64,000 nt of DNA from Shewanella khirikhana (GTDB lineage: Bacteria > Pseudomonadota > Gammaproteobacteria > Enterobacterales > Shewanellaceae): contig NZ_CP020373.1 of the NCBI RefSeq assembly GCF_003957745.1, forward strand, positions 3,209,501-3,273,500, written 5' to 3'. The position numbers were made by a program, and so were the translations under genes. The notes beneath the pieces were generated by a model, which was not told the origin of the DNA, made no database searches, and worked only from the letters and a program-made list of their open reading frames with translations. Positions 51,119-58,990 of this stretch are shown piece by piece. Each line of letters begins with the position of its first letter. Positions within the stretch are counted from its first letter, which is position 1.

Positions 51119-51932
51119 CGCCCTGCCCCCCGTCTGGCGCGGCTGCCGAAACAGAAGCCGCAGCAGGAACTGGCAACTCAGGCAGTGGCTGAAGTGGCAG
51201 GCGCTCAAGCTTTGCTTCACGCTCGAAGGCCGCCATGGCAAAGATGCGTTCGAGCTGGGCGGCCGTAACATCCACCGCCTCACTCCAGCGCCACTCGCCT
51301 TCATGCACCCGCCCCTGCATAACCCGGGCGCCATCCAATGTCAGATACCAGCCCTGACCAGCCCCCAGATACAACTGGCGCACCAGCAGCGGCGCGCCAT
51401 CCGGGCCAATCACTTCATCTTCAAAAGTGGCAATACGCCGATTGAACTCCTTGAGTTTGCCATAGGCACCAAGCAGTTTTTCCAGACGGATATTGGCCTG
51501 CTTGCTCTGGGCGGCCTCCTCCAGCAAGCCCTGCCACTGGCGCGCCAGTGGCGGCGGCAACTGCGACAACAGGGCACGGGCGCGCACCAATTCAATCTCG
51601 AGCCACTGCTCAAGCTGCTGCTGGGCGGCTTCGAAGCCCGATTGCTCACGGGTGAGCTTGAGCCGATCGGCCTCGGCTTCGCTGCTGGCTGCCTGCTGAT
51701 TTGCCAGCAGGGCTTCGAGCTGTTGTTTCTCGGCTTTCATCAGCCCAAGTCGCTGCTCAAGCAAGGGTTTGCTTTGCTGCCAATCCAGTGCCAATGCCGA
51801 GCGCTGACGCTCTAAATCCAGCCACTGGGCCATCTCGTTATCGACCTGTGTCACCACAGAATTGGCCTGAACGCTTGGGCTTAGCCACAGCCCCAAGGCC
51901 AGTGGTAAAGCCGCCAATTTCTTAATGTTCAA
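51111..51932 (-). CDS. DUF3450 family periplasmic protein of the TonB cluster
   Basis: A 273-residue exported protein. The signal peptide (KKLAALPLALGLWLSPSVQA) is followed by a long coiled coil (about 30-120) and a C-terminal globular part (GQGWYLTLDGARVMQGRVHE). DUF3450 proteins regularly head TtpC-ExbB-ExbD-TonB-TPR operons. The first codon appears to be TTG 51932 (TTG AAC ATT AAG AAA), with AGG upstream. It is divergent from the siderophore receptor across a Fur box, so the whole operon is probably iron-repressed. Confidence 0.85.
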   Translation of the reverse strand: MNIKKLAALPLALGLWLSPSVQANSVVTQVDNEMAQWLDLERQRSALALDWQQSKPLLEQRLGLMKAEKQQLEALLANQQAASSEAEADRLKLTREQSGFEAAQQQLEQWLEIELVRARALLSQLPPPLARQWQGLLEEAAQSKQANIRLEKLLGAYGKLKEFNRRIATFEDEVIGPDGAPLLVRQLYLGAGQGWYLTLDGARVMQGRVHEGEWRWSEAVDVTAAQLERIFAMAAFEREAKLERLPLQPLPELPVPAAASVSAAAPDGGQGDE

Positions 51933-51978
51933 TTAGTTACCTGATTAGCTGTGATCTGCATCAATTACATGTTGCAGA

Positions 51979-51993
51979 TGATAATTATTTTCA
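51979..51993. promoter_or_regulatory. Fur box between the TonB operon and the siderophore receptor
   Basis: TGATAAT-T-ATTTTCA matches the 7-1-7 Fur inverted repeat (TGATAAT-N-ATTATCA) with one mismatch. It lies 47 bases from the DUF3450 start and 77 from the receptor start, so it can repress both directions. Confidence 0.8.
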
Positions 51994-52069
51994 TTACGAT
52001 CCGCAACCTCGTTTAAGCTTCAACTAATAGAACAAGATCCCCTAACCGGGACTCACGGAGATATGCACA

Positions 52070-54289
52070 ATGGATCCCAAGCACATTCACGCCCCCTTTT
52101 CCCGAAGCCGCCTTGCCCGCGCCGTCGCTATTGGTATGGCTGCGGCCAGCTTTGGCGCTGTGGCCGCCGATGCCCCGCGCGAACTTAAGCTCACCGAGGT
52201 AAAAGAAGCCCAGCAGCAAAGCTATAAGGCGGAAAAGGCCTCTTCTCCCAAGTACACCACGCCGCTTTTGGAAACCCCGCGCACCATCAATGTGATCACA
52301 GGTGATGTGCTTAAAGATCAAGGCGTAACCAGCCTGAATGATGCCCTTCGCAACGTCAGTGGCGTATCGACCTTTGGCGCAGGTGAAGGCGGTGGCGGCA
52401 ATATCACCACCAACGACAAGATCACCATCCGCGGCTTCAGCGCCAACAACGATATTTACGTCGACGGCATCCGCGATATCGCCGGTTATTCCCGCGATAT
52501 GTTCAACTACGAACAACTGGAAGTGACCAAGGGTGCGGGCAGCACCATCAGCGGTAAGGGCTCAGCCGGTGGCACCATCAATTTGGTGACCAAGCGGGCG
52601 CAGGAGGCAGAATTTACCGTGCTGGATGCCAGTTACGATGAGGCCGAGCGCCTGCGCCTGACTCTGGATGCCAATACCCAGTTCGCCGATGTGGGCGCCG
52701 GTCGTATCAATCTGCTGTTTACCGAAGGCGGCGATACCCTGGGCAACAACATCGAAAACTACCGCTCACTGGGGGTGGCGCCATCGGTCAGCTTCAACCT
52801 GGCCGAGCGAACCCGCCTTGGGCTGGATCTGTTTTACATGGAGCAGGACAACCGCCCTATGCTGGGCCTGCCCTGGGTGAATGAAGACGCCGCCCCACAA
52901 ATTGGCCGCCCCGCCGGCCCCATCGACAGCCAGTACTGGAGCAACTACTACGGCGTTGCCAGCCGCGACTTTGAAAAACTGGATATGTTGATGGCAACCG
53001 TGGTGTTCGACCACGAGTTCAGCGACAGCGTGCGCCTGATAGGTCAGACCCGCTTTGGCAACAACAGCAAGCAGTCCACCCTCGCCCGTCCTATCTTCAA
53101 AAATAGCCGCAACGCCGCTACCGGCGTGCGCACCTATGAAGATCTGGTCGATGTAAGCTATGTGCAGAATATCGATCAGGAAAACCGTCTGGCGGTGACC
53201 CAGTGGGATCTGCAGAGCAACTTCAGCACCGGCGGCATTGGCCACCAGCTTGTGACCGGGGTTGAGCTGTATCGCGAGACCCAGGAAAAGTATCAGCTGC
53301 AGGACAACCGGGTACTGACCACGCCCTACCTGAGCCTGGATAAGCCAGACCCTTATCAGTCCTTCAGCGGTGAGCTGGTGCGTGTGGGCAAGCCCGCCGA
53401 AGTCACAGGCTCTGGCGCGGCCATCTACGCCCTGGATACCCTGAGCCTGGGTGAACACTGGCAAGTGGATGCGGGCATTCGCTGGGAAGATTACAGCGCC
53501 AAAGGCTCAACTTACCTGCGTGGCGGTAAGTTTGTGGAAGATGTTCGCAGCGACGGCGACTTCTTCAGCTGGAATCTGGGCCTGTCTTATCAGCCCAACG
53601 CCTACAGCAACTACTATGTGGCCGTGGCCAACGCCCAGGACCCCGCCGGTGGCAATATGGCCTTCAGCGGCCGCACTGAAGATCAGTTGAGCCAATACAA
53701 TGCCCTCGACCCACAGGAGTCCACCAACTATGAGCTGGGCGCCAAATGGGATCTGCTGCAAAGCCAGCTGCAACTGACTGCCGCCGCCTTCCTGACCCAG
53801 AAGACAGTAACCGACACCGACGACAATGCCGATGTGTTCCTCGCCGGTGAGCAGCAAGCCAAGGGGCTGGAACTGGGCCTGACCGGAGCCATCAGCGACG
53901 ATCTCAACCTGATTGCCGGTTACACCTGGCAGGAAACCGAGGTCACCAAGGACTTCAACCCGGACACCCAGGGCAATGGCCTGACCGCAGCCCCTGAGCA
54001 CAGCGCCAGTGTGTGGCTGACCTATGGCCTGGATGCCCTGACCCTGGGCGGCGGCGTGCAATACAGCTCAGGCAATGTGTTCTGGCGTCAAAACCGCGCT
54101 TTCTATGAGAGCGGCGATTTGTACCTGGTCAGCCTGATGGCAAGCTACGACATCAGCGAGCAACTGCGGATTCAGCTGAACGCCGATAACCTCACCGACG
54201 AAGAGTATGTGAGCGACTACAGCGCCCGTGGCCACTTCCGCCCAGGCGCCGGCCGCAATATCAAGCTGGGTGTTCGCTACAGCTTCTAA
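52070..54289 (+). CDS. TonB-dependent catecholate-type siderophore receptor
   Basis: A 739-residue outer-membrane receptor. The signal peptide ends at about residue 33 (FGAVAA). The plug domain (about 60-175) has TPRTINVITGDVLKDQGVTS, IRGFSANNDIYVDG and GSAGGTINLVTK. A 22-strand barrel follows, with ANAQDPAGGNMAFSGR and LNADNLTDEEYVS near the end, and Phe (VRYSF) as the final residue. It is close in pattern to Fiu/PiuA receptors for monomeric catechols. The start ATG 52070 has GGAG eleven bases upstream. A Fur box lies upstream and a PiuC-type gene downstream. Confidence 0.95.
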   Translation: MDPKHIHAPFSRSRLARAVAIGMAAASFGAVAADAPRELKLTEVKEAQQQSYKAEKASSPKYTTPLLETPRTINVITGDVLKDQGVTSLNDALRNVSGVSTFGAGEGGGGNITTNDKITIRGFSANNDIYVDGIRDIAGYSRDMFNYEQLEVTKGAGSTISGKGSAGGTINLVTKRAQEAEFTVLDASYDEAERLRLTLDANTQFADVGAGRINLLFTEGGDTLGNNIENYRSLGVAPSVSFNLAERTRLGLDLFYMEQDNRPMLGLPWVNEDAAPQIGRPAGPIDSQYWSNYYGVASRDFEKLDMLMATVVFDHEFSDSVRLIGQTRFGNNSKQSTLARPIFKNSRNAATGVRTYEDLVDVSYVQNIDQENRLAVTQWDLQSNFSTGGIGHQLVTGVELYRETQEKYQLQDNRVLTTPYLSLDKPDPYQSFSGELVRVGKPAEVTGSGAAIYALDTLSLGEHWQVDAGIRWEDYSAKGSTYLRGGKFVEDVRSDGDFFSWNLGLSYQPNAYSNYYVAVANAQDPAGGNMAFSGRTEDQLSQYNALDPQESTNYELGAKWDLLQSQLQLTAAAFLTQKTVTDTDDNADVFLAGEQQAKGLELGLTGAISDDLNLIAGYTWQETEVTKDFNPDTQGNGLTAAPEHSASVWLTYGLDALTLGGGVQYSSGNVFWRQNRAFYESGDLYLVSLMASYDISEQLRIQLNADNLTDEEYVSDYSARGHFRPGAGRNIKLGVRYSF

Positions 54290-54362
54290 CTCGGTCTTTC
54301 ACCCTTGCGGGGCACTCAGGTGCCCCTTTTCGCCTTTCGCTCAGCCAAACTCAGGAGCCATG

Positions 54363-55037
54363 ATGCTGGTTAAAATCCCCGCTGTTCTTTCCCCCGCGCA
54401 GGTACAGGAATGCCGCGCCATGCTCGAGGCCGCCAATTGGGACGATGGCAAACTCACTGCCGGCCATCAGGCGGTGCAGTGCAAACACAATCTGCAACTG
54501 CCCATGGATGGCGAGCTGGCACAGCAGCTGGGGAATTTTATTCTGGCGCGCCTTGGCGACAATCAGCAGTTTTTGGCCGCCACCCTGCCGAACAAGATTT
54601 TCCCGCCCATGTTCAACTGCTACCGGGGCGGCGGCAGTTTCGGCGACCACGTGGACAACGCCATTCGGCGGGTGGGCGGGGTAAAAATCCGTACCGATGT
54701 GTCCATGACGCTGTTTTTAAGCGAGCCGGACAGTTACGAAGGCGGCGAGCTGATTATTCAGGACACTTACGGCGAGCAGAAGGTGAAGTTTGCCGCCGGC
54801 GATATGGTGGTCTATCCCTCCACCAGCCTGCACCGGGTGACGCCTGTGACCAAAGGCGCCAGACTGGCCGCCTTCTTCTGGCTGCAAAGCCTCATCCGCA
54901 GCGACGAGCAGCGCAGGCTTTTGTACGATCTGGACATGGCGATTCAGGCACTGACCAACAAGGATGCCGCCGAGCCTGAACTGGTGCGGCTCACCGGCGT
55001 GTATCACAACCTGCTGCGGCAATGGAGCGAAACCTGA
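54363..55037 (+). CDS. piuC: PKHD-type Fe(II)/2-oxoglutarate hydroxylase, PiuC/YbiX
   Basis: A 224-residue non-haem iron dioxygenase. The iron ligands are visible as His-x-Asp in FGDHVDNAIR and the distal His in STSLHRVTPVTKGARL, where the Arg binds 2-oxoglutarate. The sequence NLQLPMDGELAQQLGNFILA and GELIIQDTYGEQKVKFAAGD is typical of PiuC/YbiX. The family is commonly encoded next to Fiu/PiuA receptors. AGGAG is five bases before the second of two adjacent ATGs (54363), preferred over 54360. Confidence 0.94.
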   Translation: MLVKIPAVLSPAQVQECRAMLEAANWDDGKLTAGHQAVQCKHNLQLPMDGELAQQLGNFILARLGDNQQFLAATLPNKIFPPMFNCYRGGGSFGDHVDNAIRRVGGVKIRTDVSMTLFLSEPDSYEGGELIIQDTYGEQKVKFAAGDMVVYPSTSLHRVTPVTKGARLAAFFWLQSLIRSDEQRRLLYDLDMAIQALTNKDAAEPELVRLTGVYHNLLRQWSET

Positions 55038-55069
55038 GTAGGCCATTTAAATTCGCAAAACAGTGCAAC

Positions 55070-55097
55070 AAAGCCCGGCAATGCCGGGCTTTTTTAT
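55070..55097. terminator. Bidirectional terminator between piuC and the nitroreductase gene
   Basis: AGCCCGGC (55072-55079) pairs with GCCGGGCT (55083-55090), followed by TTTTTT on the plus strand and an A-rich left flank. Confidence 0.87.
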
Positions 55098-55148
55098 CAG
55101 TATTTACAGCCAGTATTTACCTCAGGTAAGGCTCACATCAGGCGCAGC

Positions 55149-55823
55149 TCAGATAAAAGACGCCACCTGATCCAGGGACTTCTTTTTCAGCGCATGGTCG
55201 GGAATGGTGGCGCCATCAGCCGGATAGCCCGCCACAATCAGCATATAGGGGCGGTCAACATCATTATCGCGGCCACAAATCTTGCTCAAAAAGCTCATTG
55301 GCTTGGGGGTATGGGTCAGGGTGCCAAGGCCCGCTGTGTGCAGCGCCTGAATTAAAAAGCCGGTGGCAATGCCCACGGACTCATGTACGTAATAATTGGT
55401 TTTATTATCACTTTCTTCCACGCCGCCACGCTTTTGACTGAATACCGCAATCAGCCAGGGCGCGGTTTCCAAATAGGCCTTATTGGCATCTGTGCCCAGC
55501 GGTTTTAAGGCATCCAGCCATTCCTGACCGGCACGACCGGCGTAAAAACTTTGCTCCAGGGCCTCGGCCTCGCGGCGAATGGCCGCCTTGACCTCAGGGC
55601 TTGAGATAGCCACAAAATGCCAGGGCTGATGATTGGCACCGCTGGGGGCGGAAGCGGCCGCCATAATGCAACTTTCGATTATGTCCTGGGGCACCGGACG
55701 GTCTGAAAACATCCGAATGGAATGCCGGCGGCGCAGATTGGCGAGGTTATCCTCGGCGCGGCGGCGCATCTCGTCCTGGGGATATTCAATAAAATCGCTC
55801 AGCGGGTGATGTACTTCTGTCAT
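55149..55823 (-). CDS. Nitroreductase-family flavoprotein, iodotyrosine deiodinase-like
   Basis: A 224-residue FMN enzyme. RRRHSIRMFSDRPVPQDIIE and AAASAPSGANHQPWHFVAIS match the FMN site of the IYD branch. The IYD lid triad is present with exact spacing: Glu and Tyr four apart (EQSFY) and Lys 21 residues after the Tyr (ANKAYLETAP). This is the same spacing as human Glu157, Tyr161 and Lys182, which bind halotyrosine. LDQVAS at the C-terminus also fits. It may dehalogenate halotyrosines or reduce related phenols. The start ATG 55823 has AGGA eight bases upstream. Confidence 0.88.
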   Translation of the reverse strand: MTEVHHPLSDFIEYPQDEMRRRAEDNLANLRRRHSIRMFSDRPVPQDIIESCIMAAASAPSGANHQPWHFVAISSPEVKAAIRREAEALEQSFYAGRAGQEWLDALKPLGTDANKAYLETAPWLIAVFSQKRGGVEESDNKTNYYVHESVGIATGFLIQALHTAGLGTLTHTPKPMSFLSKICGRDNDVDRPYMLIVAGYPADGATIPDHALKKKSLDQVASFI

Positions 55824-56012
55824 TGGAGTCCTGTCCTGTGATTGTTGTTATATGGCACACCTGTCCTGCTTTGGGTGCTGTTTTGGCACCTTAGCAGGAA
55901 GCAGCAGCGGCTTCAGTAAAACCTTTACCGTACAAACCAAGGTATAAATATACAAATGCTTTTTAAATCATTACTATGCTTAACATAATAGCGACCAGCC
56001 CTGAAATGGAAG

Positions 56013-57686
56013 ATGATAGCGCGCCAAGGGTTCTTATTTTTGATCCTGATGCTCTGTTCTCTGCTTGCCAGTGCCCAGCCTATCAAGTTGGCCGATCTGC
56101 CCGACGGCCCCCTGACACGGGAATGGATGCAGCTAAGCGAACATCAGAGCCCCCTAACGCCCACGATGGCGCAGCAGGCGTTTGCCGACGGAAAGTTCAG
56201 CCCCCATGGCAAAGGCATACCCAGCCTCGGCATAGGTGCCAGGCCACTTTGGCTGGCGCTTGAGGTCGACAATGACAGCGCTGCCGACACAGTGCGGGTG
56301 TTCCAGCTCGCCAATGGCTGGCAGGATGATATTCGACTGACCCAGATCCGCCCCGACGGCAACCGCTTCTACTGGCGAGGCGGCGACACCCTGGAGTCCG
56401 GCAAGGGCGATCGCTTTTTCAGCGTGCCACTCACCCTGACGCCCGGTACCCACCTGTTGCTTGTCAGGGTTGGCGGCCCAGATCCCAGAGTACTGCCGGT
56501 ATTTCTCTCCTCTTTGTACGAAACCCAAAAACGCGAACGCATCGAGGCCTACACCTATGGCTTCCTTTATGGCGGCATCTTCGCCCTGCTGGGTTATAAC
56601 TTCCTGCTTTATTTAGGTATAGGCAGCCGCAGCTACTTGTACTACTCGCTGTTTTTAATGACATTTTTAGTGCTTAACTTCAGCTACAGCGGCCATGGCA
56701 CTGCCTGGGCCTGGAGCGGAATGGCTCATTGGCGCCAGTGGTCCAATCCGCTGCTGATGACCCTCTACTGCGTCAGCGGGTTGATGTTTGCGCTGCGCTT
56801 TTTGGGTATCGACAAACTGCGACCCCATCTAAGCAAGATAGTGATTGGACTGGCGCTGCTGATGATAGTGCTGCAAGCGGTCTCCTTTGGCATTGACGAT
56901 CGGGAACTGGCACTGATCCTGGCGTTCGATCTGGTGTACGTATTCACTGTGCTGATGCCCATACTGGGCATTTTGGCCTGGCGCTCCGGCATGCCCACCG
57001 CCAAGCTGTTCCTGCTGGCGTCACTGTCCACCATGATAGGCATGGGCACCACGGCTCTGGCCGTGGAAGGCGATATTCCCTTCAATCAATGGACTTACCG
57101 CGCCGCCGAAATCGGTATGTTTATCGATGCTGTGCTGCTGGCGCTGGCACTGGCTGCCAAGTTCCGCCGCGCCGAAAAAGCACGGGTGCTGGCGCAGCAA
57201 CTGGCCTCGACCGACCCCCTCACCGGCATCGACAACCGCCGCGCCTTTACCAACCGCTTGCAAAGCAACTGGGACAACAACGCCCTGAACCGTTGCCGCG
57301 CACTGCTGATGGTGGATATAGATAAGTTCAAGAACATCAACGACACCCTGGGCCACGATGCGGGTGACAAGGTGCTGATGGCCATTGCCCGCACGGTTCG
57401 CCACTCGATTCGCAACCGTGACTTCTGCGGCCGCTGGGGCGGCGAGGAATTCGTGGTCTATCTGCCAAGCGCCAGCGAGGCGGAAATCAACGCCATCGCC
57501 GAGCGTCTCAGGGCCAATATTGCCGGACTTAAGTTCCCGGGCATTTCTGATAAGCTCAGGGTCAGTGCCAGTATTGGCGTGTGTCTGGATCAGGGTTTCA
57601 GCGAATACGAAGACATACTGCGCCGCGCCGATGAGGCCATGTACAGCGCTAAAGCGGCCGGCGGCAATCGCATTAAATTCGCCTGA
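56013..57686 (+). CDS. 7TM-DISM diguanylate cyclase
   Basis: A 557-residue inner-membrane cyclase that makes c-di-GMP. In order: signal peptide (about 1-21, SLLASAQP), a periplasmic 7TMR-DISMED2 carbohydrate-binding-like domain (about 25-165), seven spans (about 178-380, starting YGFLYGGIFALLGYNFLLYL), a short coil, and a GGDEF domain (about 395-557) with LTGIDNRRAF, DIDKFKNINDTLGHDAGD and the active GGEEF loop (GRWGGEEFVVY). There is no RxxD inhibitory site just before the loop. The start ATG 56013 is chosen for the signal peptide although its ribosome binding site (GGAAG) is close. Confidence 0.92.
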   Translation: MIARQGFLFLILMLCSLLASAQPIKLADLPDGPLTREWMQLSEHQSPLTPTMAQQAFADGKFSPHGKGIPSLGIGARPLWLALEVDNDSAADTVRVFQLANGWQDDIRLTQIRPDGNRFYWRGGDTLESGKGDRFFSVPLTLTPGTHLLLVRVGGPDPRVLPVFLSSLYETQKRERIEAYTYGFLYGGIFALLGYNFLLYLGIGSRSYLYYSLFLMTFLVLNFSYSGHGTAWAWSGMAHWRQWSNPLLMTLYCVSGLMFALRFLGIDKLRPHLSKIVIGLALLMIVLQAVSFGIDDRELALILAFDLVYVFTVLMPILGILAWRSGMPTAKLFLLASLSTMIGMGTTALAVEGDIPFNQWTYRAAEIGMFIDAVLLALALAAKFRRAEKARVLAQQLASTDPLTGIDNRRAFTNRLQSNWDNNALNRCRALLMVDIDKFKNINDTLGHDAGDKVLMAIARTVRHSIRNRDFCGRWGGEEFVVYLPSASEAEINAIAERLRANIAGLKFPGISDKLRVSASIGVCLDQGFSEYEDILRRADEAMYSAKAAGGNRIKFA

Positions 57687-57759
57687 TAAAGCCATCCGTT
57701 GCCAACGAGTTCGGGCATAAGCACACCTTCCACACCTATTTCGGCATAAGGAAACCACA

Positions 57760-58254
57760 ATGGATTTGGGTAAGCTGTTCTTTTTCTGCGGCAAAATGGG
57801 AGCGGGCAAATCAACCATGGCCAGGGAAGTGGCGGCGCGTCACCGGGCAGTGTGTATCAGCGAAGACGATTGGCTGGCGGCACACTACCCCAATCAAATC
57901 CACACATTTGACGACTACCTGCGGTTTTCAAGCCAGATAAAACCCTTTATCAAAGCCCACGTGCAGCAACTGCTGCAAAGCGGCACTCCTGTGGTGATGG
58001 ACTTCCCCGGCAATACGATCAGGCAACGCAGCTGGTTTGTCGCACTGTGCGAAGAAATCGGCGCCGAGCATCAGTTGATTTACCTCGACCACAGCGACCA
58101 AAGCTGTCTGGCCAATATCGCCAAGCGCAGGCAGGAACAGCCCCACCGCGCCAGCTTTGACACCGAGGCCGTGTTTTATCATGTCAGTCAGTTCTTTGAA
58201 CCGCCCGGTGAAAACGAGCAGCTTAAGGTTTTACATATCGGGTTCAGGGAGTAA
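57760..58254 (+). CDS. Small P-loop kinase-like ATPase
   Basis: A 164-residue cytoplasmic protein of the AAA_33/zeta-toxin-like kinase group. Walker A FFCGKMGAGKSTMAREVA is followed by SEDDWLAAHYP, the acidic pair typical of substrate-binding kinases, VVMDFPGNTIRQRSWFVALC and LANIAKRRQEQPHRASFDTE (lid Arg residues). It may phosphorylate a small molecule or sugar; no antitoxin partner is adjacent, so a zeta toxin is unlikely. The start ATG 57760 has AAGGAAA upstream. Confidence 0.82.
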   Translation: MDLGKLFFFCGKMGAGKSTMAREVAARHRAVCISEDDWLAAHYPNQIHTFDDYLRFSSQIKPFIKAHVQQLLQSGTPVVMDFPGNTIRQRSWFVALCEEIGAEHQLIYLDHSDQSCLANIAKRRQEQPHRASFDTEAVFYHVSQFFEPPGENEQLKVLHIGFRE

Positions 58255-58312
58255 GCTGATTAAGTTTCAGGCAAAACGACTCAGGGATAAGGCTCAATCA
58301 GGGAAGACCGCT

Positions 58313-58882
58313 ATGTTTACCAAAACCGCCCGCTTTTTCATCCACTGCACACTGCTTGCCGTGTTATCTGCCCCAGGCCAGGCTGCCGAACCTCTGGTCA
58401 TCGACTTTCACGGTCAGGACTTTATCCATCGCTGGTCACAGGCCGGCCAACATGAATTTACCCCCGAAGGGCAGCAGGATCTCGCCGCCTGGCAGGAGAT
58501 GATAACCCTGAATGTGCGTGATGAAGTCACCAATGAGGAAGCCCTGGCAAGCCTCGCCAACGGGGTGCTGAATGTCTATCAAAAGCATGGGCAGGTGATT
58601 CGCACCGCGTCCGTACCCCGCAGCGACAGCCAAAGCGCTGAGCATCTCGCCATTGCGGTCATGGGCAGCCCTGAGTTTATCGAAGCCGCCTTTGCCCGCT
58701 TTGTGTTTCGTGAGGGACGCGGCGTGATTATTGTCTATTCCCACCGCACCTATGGCGACGGCGCAAACGAAGCCATGGTGACCTGGCTGCAAACCAATAT
58801 GACGAGCAGCGAATCCAGGCTGATGTCCTGGTCAGCGCTGCCCGACAAAGCCAGCCTCGACGCCCTGCCAGAATCAAAATAA
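58313..58882 (+). CDS. Secreted protein of unknown function
   Basis: A 189-residue exported protein. The signal peptide (FFIHCTLLAVLSAPGQA, cut before AEP) is followed by IDFHGQDFIHRWSQAGQHEF and a body with no motif I recognise. The second half (AVMGSPEFIEAAFARFVFRE; GVIIVYSHRTYGDGANEAM) is conserved-looking. GGGAAG lies six bases before ATG 58313; the open frame from 58157 belongs to the preceding gene region. It follows the P-loop kinase gene by 58 bases in the same orientation. Probably periplasmic. Confidence 0.75.
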   Translation: MFTKTARFFIHCTLLAVLSAPGQAAEPLVIDFHGQDFIHRWSQAGQHEFTPEGQQDLAAWQEMITLNVRDEVTNEEALASLANGVLNVYQKHGQVIRTASVPRSDSQSAEHLAIAVMGSPEFIEAAFARFVFREGRGVIIVYSHRTYGDGANEAMVTWLQTNMTSSESRLMSWSALPDKASLDALPESK

Positions 58883-58903
58883 GCCACTTTCAGGCATGAA
58901 AAT

Positions 58904-58930
58904 GCCCGGGAGAACCGGGCGCTTTGCCAA
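58904..58930. terminator. Weak hairpin between the secreted-protein and chemoreceptor genes
   Basis: GCCCGG (58904-58909) pairs with CCGGGC (58915-58920) around a short loop. The T content after it is low on both strands (ATTTTC on the minus strand). Confidence 0.4.
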
Positions 58931-58990
58931 GGGGAATGGCGTGGGGGAATAGCGTGTTCTAAGACCTCCAAACCACAAAAGCTTGTTGGC

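Noticed and set aside
54410..54979. 189-codon plus-strand frame overlapping piuC
   Set aside because: It is a second frame of a GC-rich gene with Arg/Gly/Ala-rich composition; the piuC frame carries all catalytic residues.
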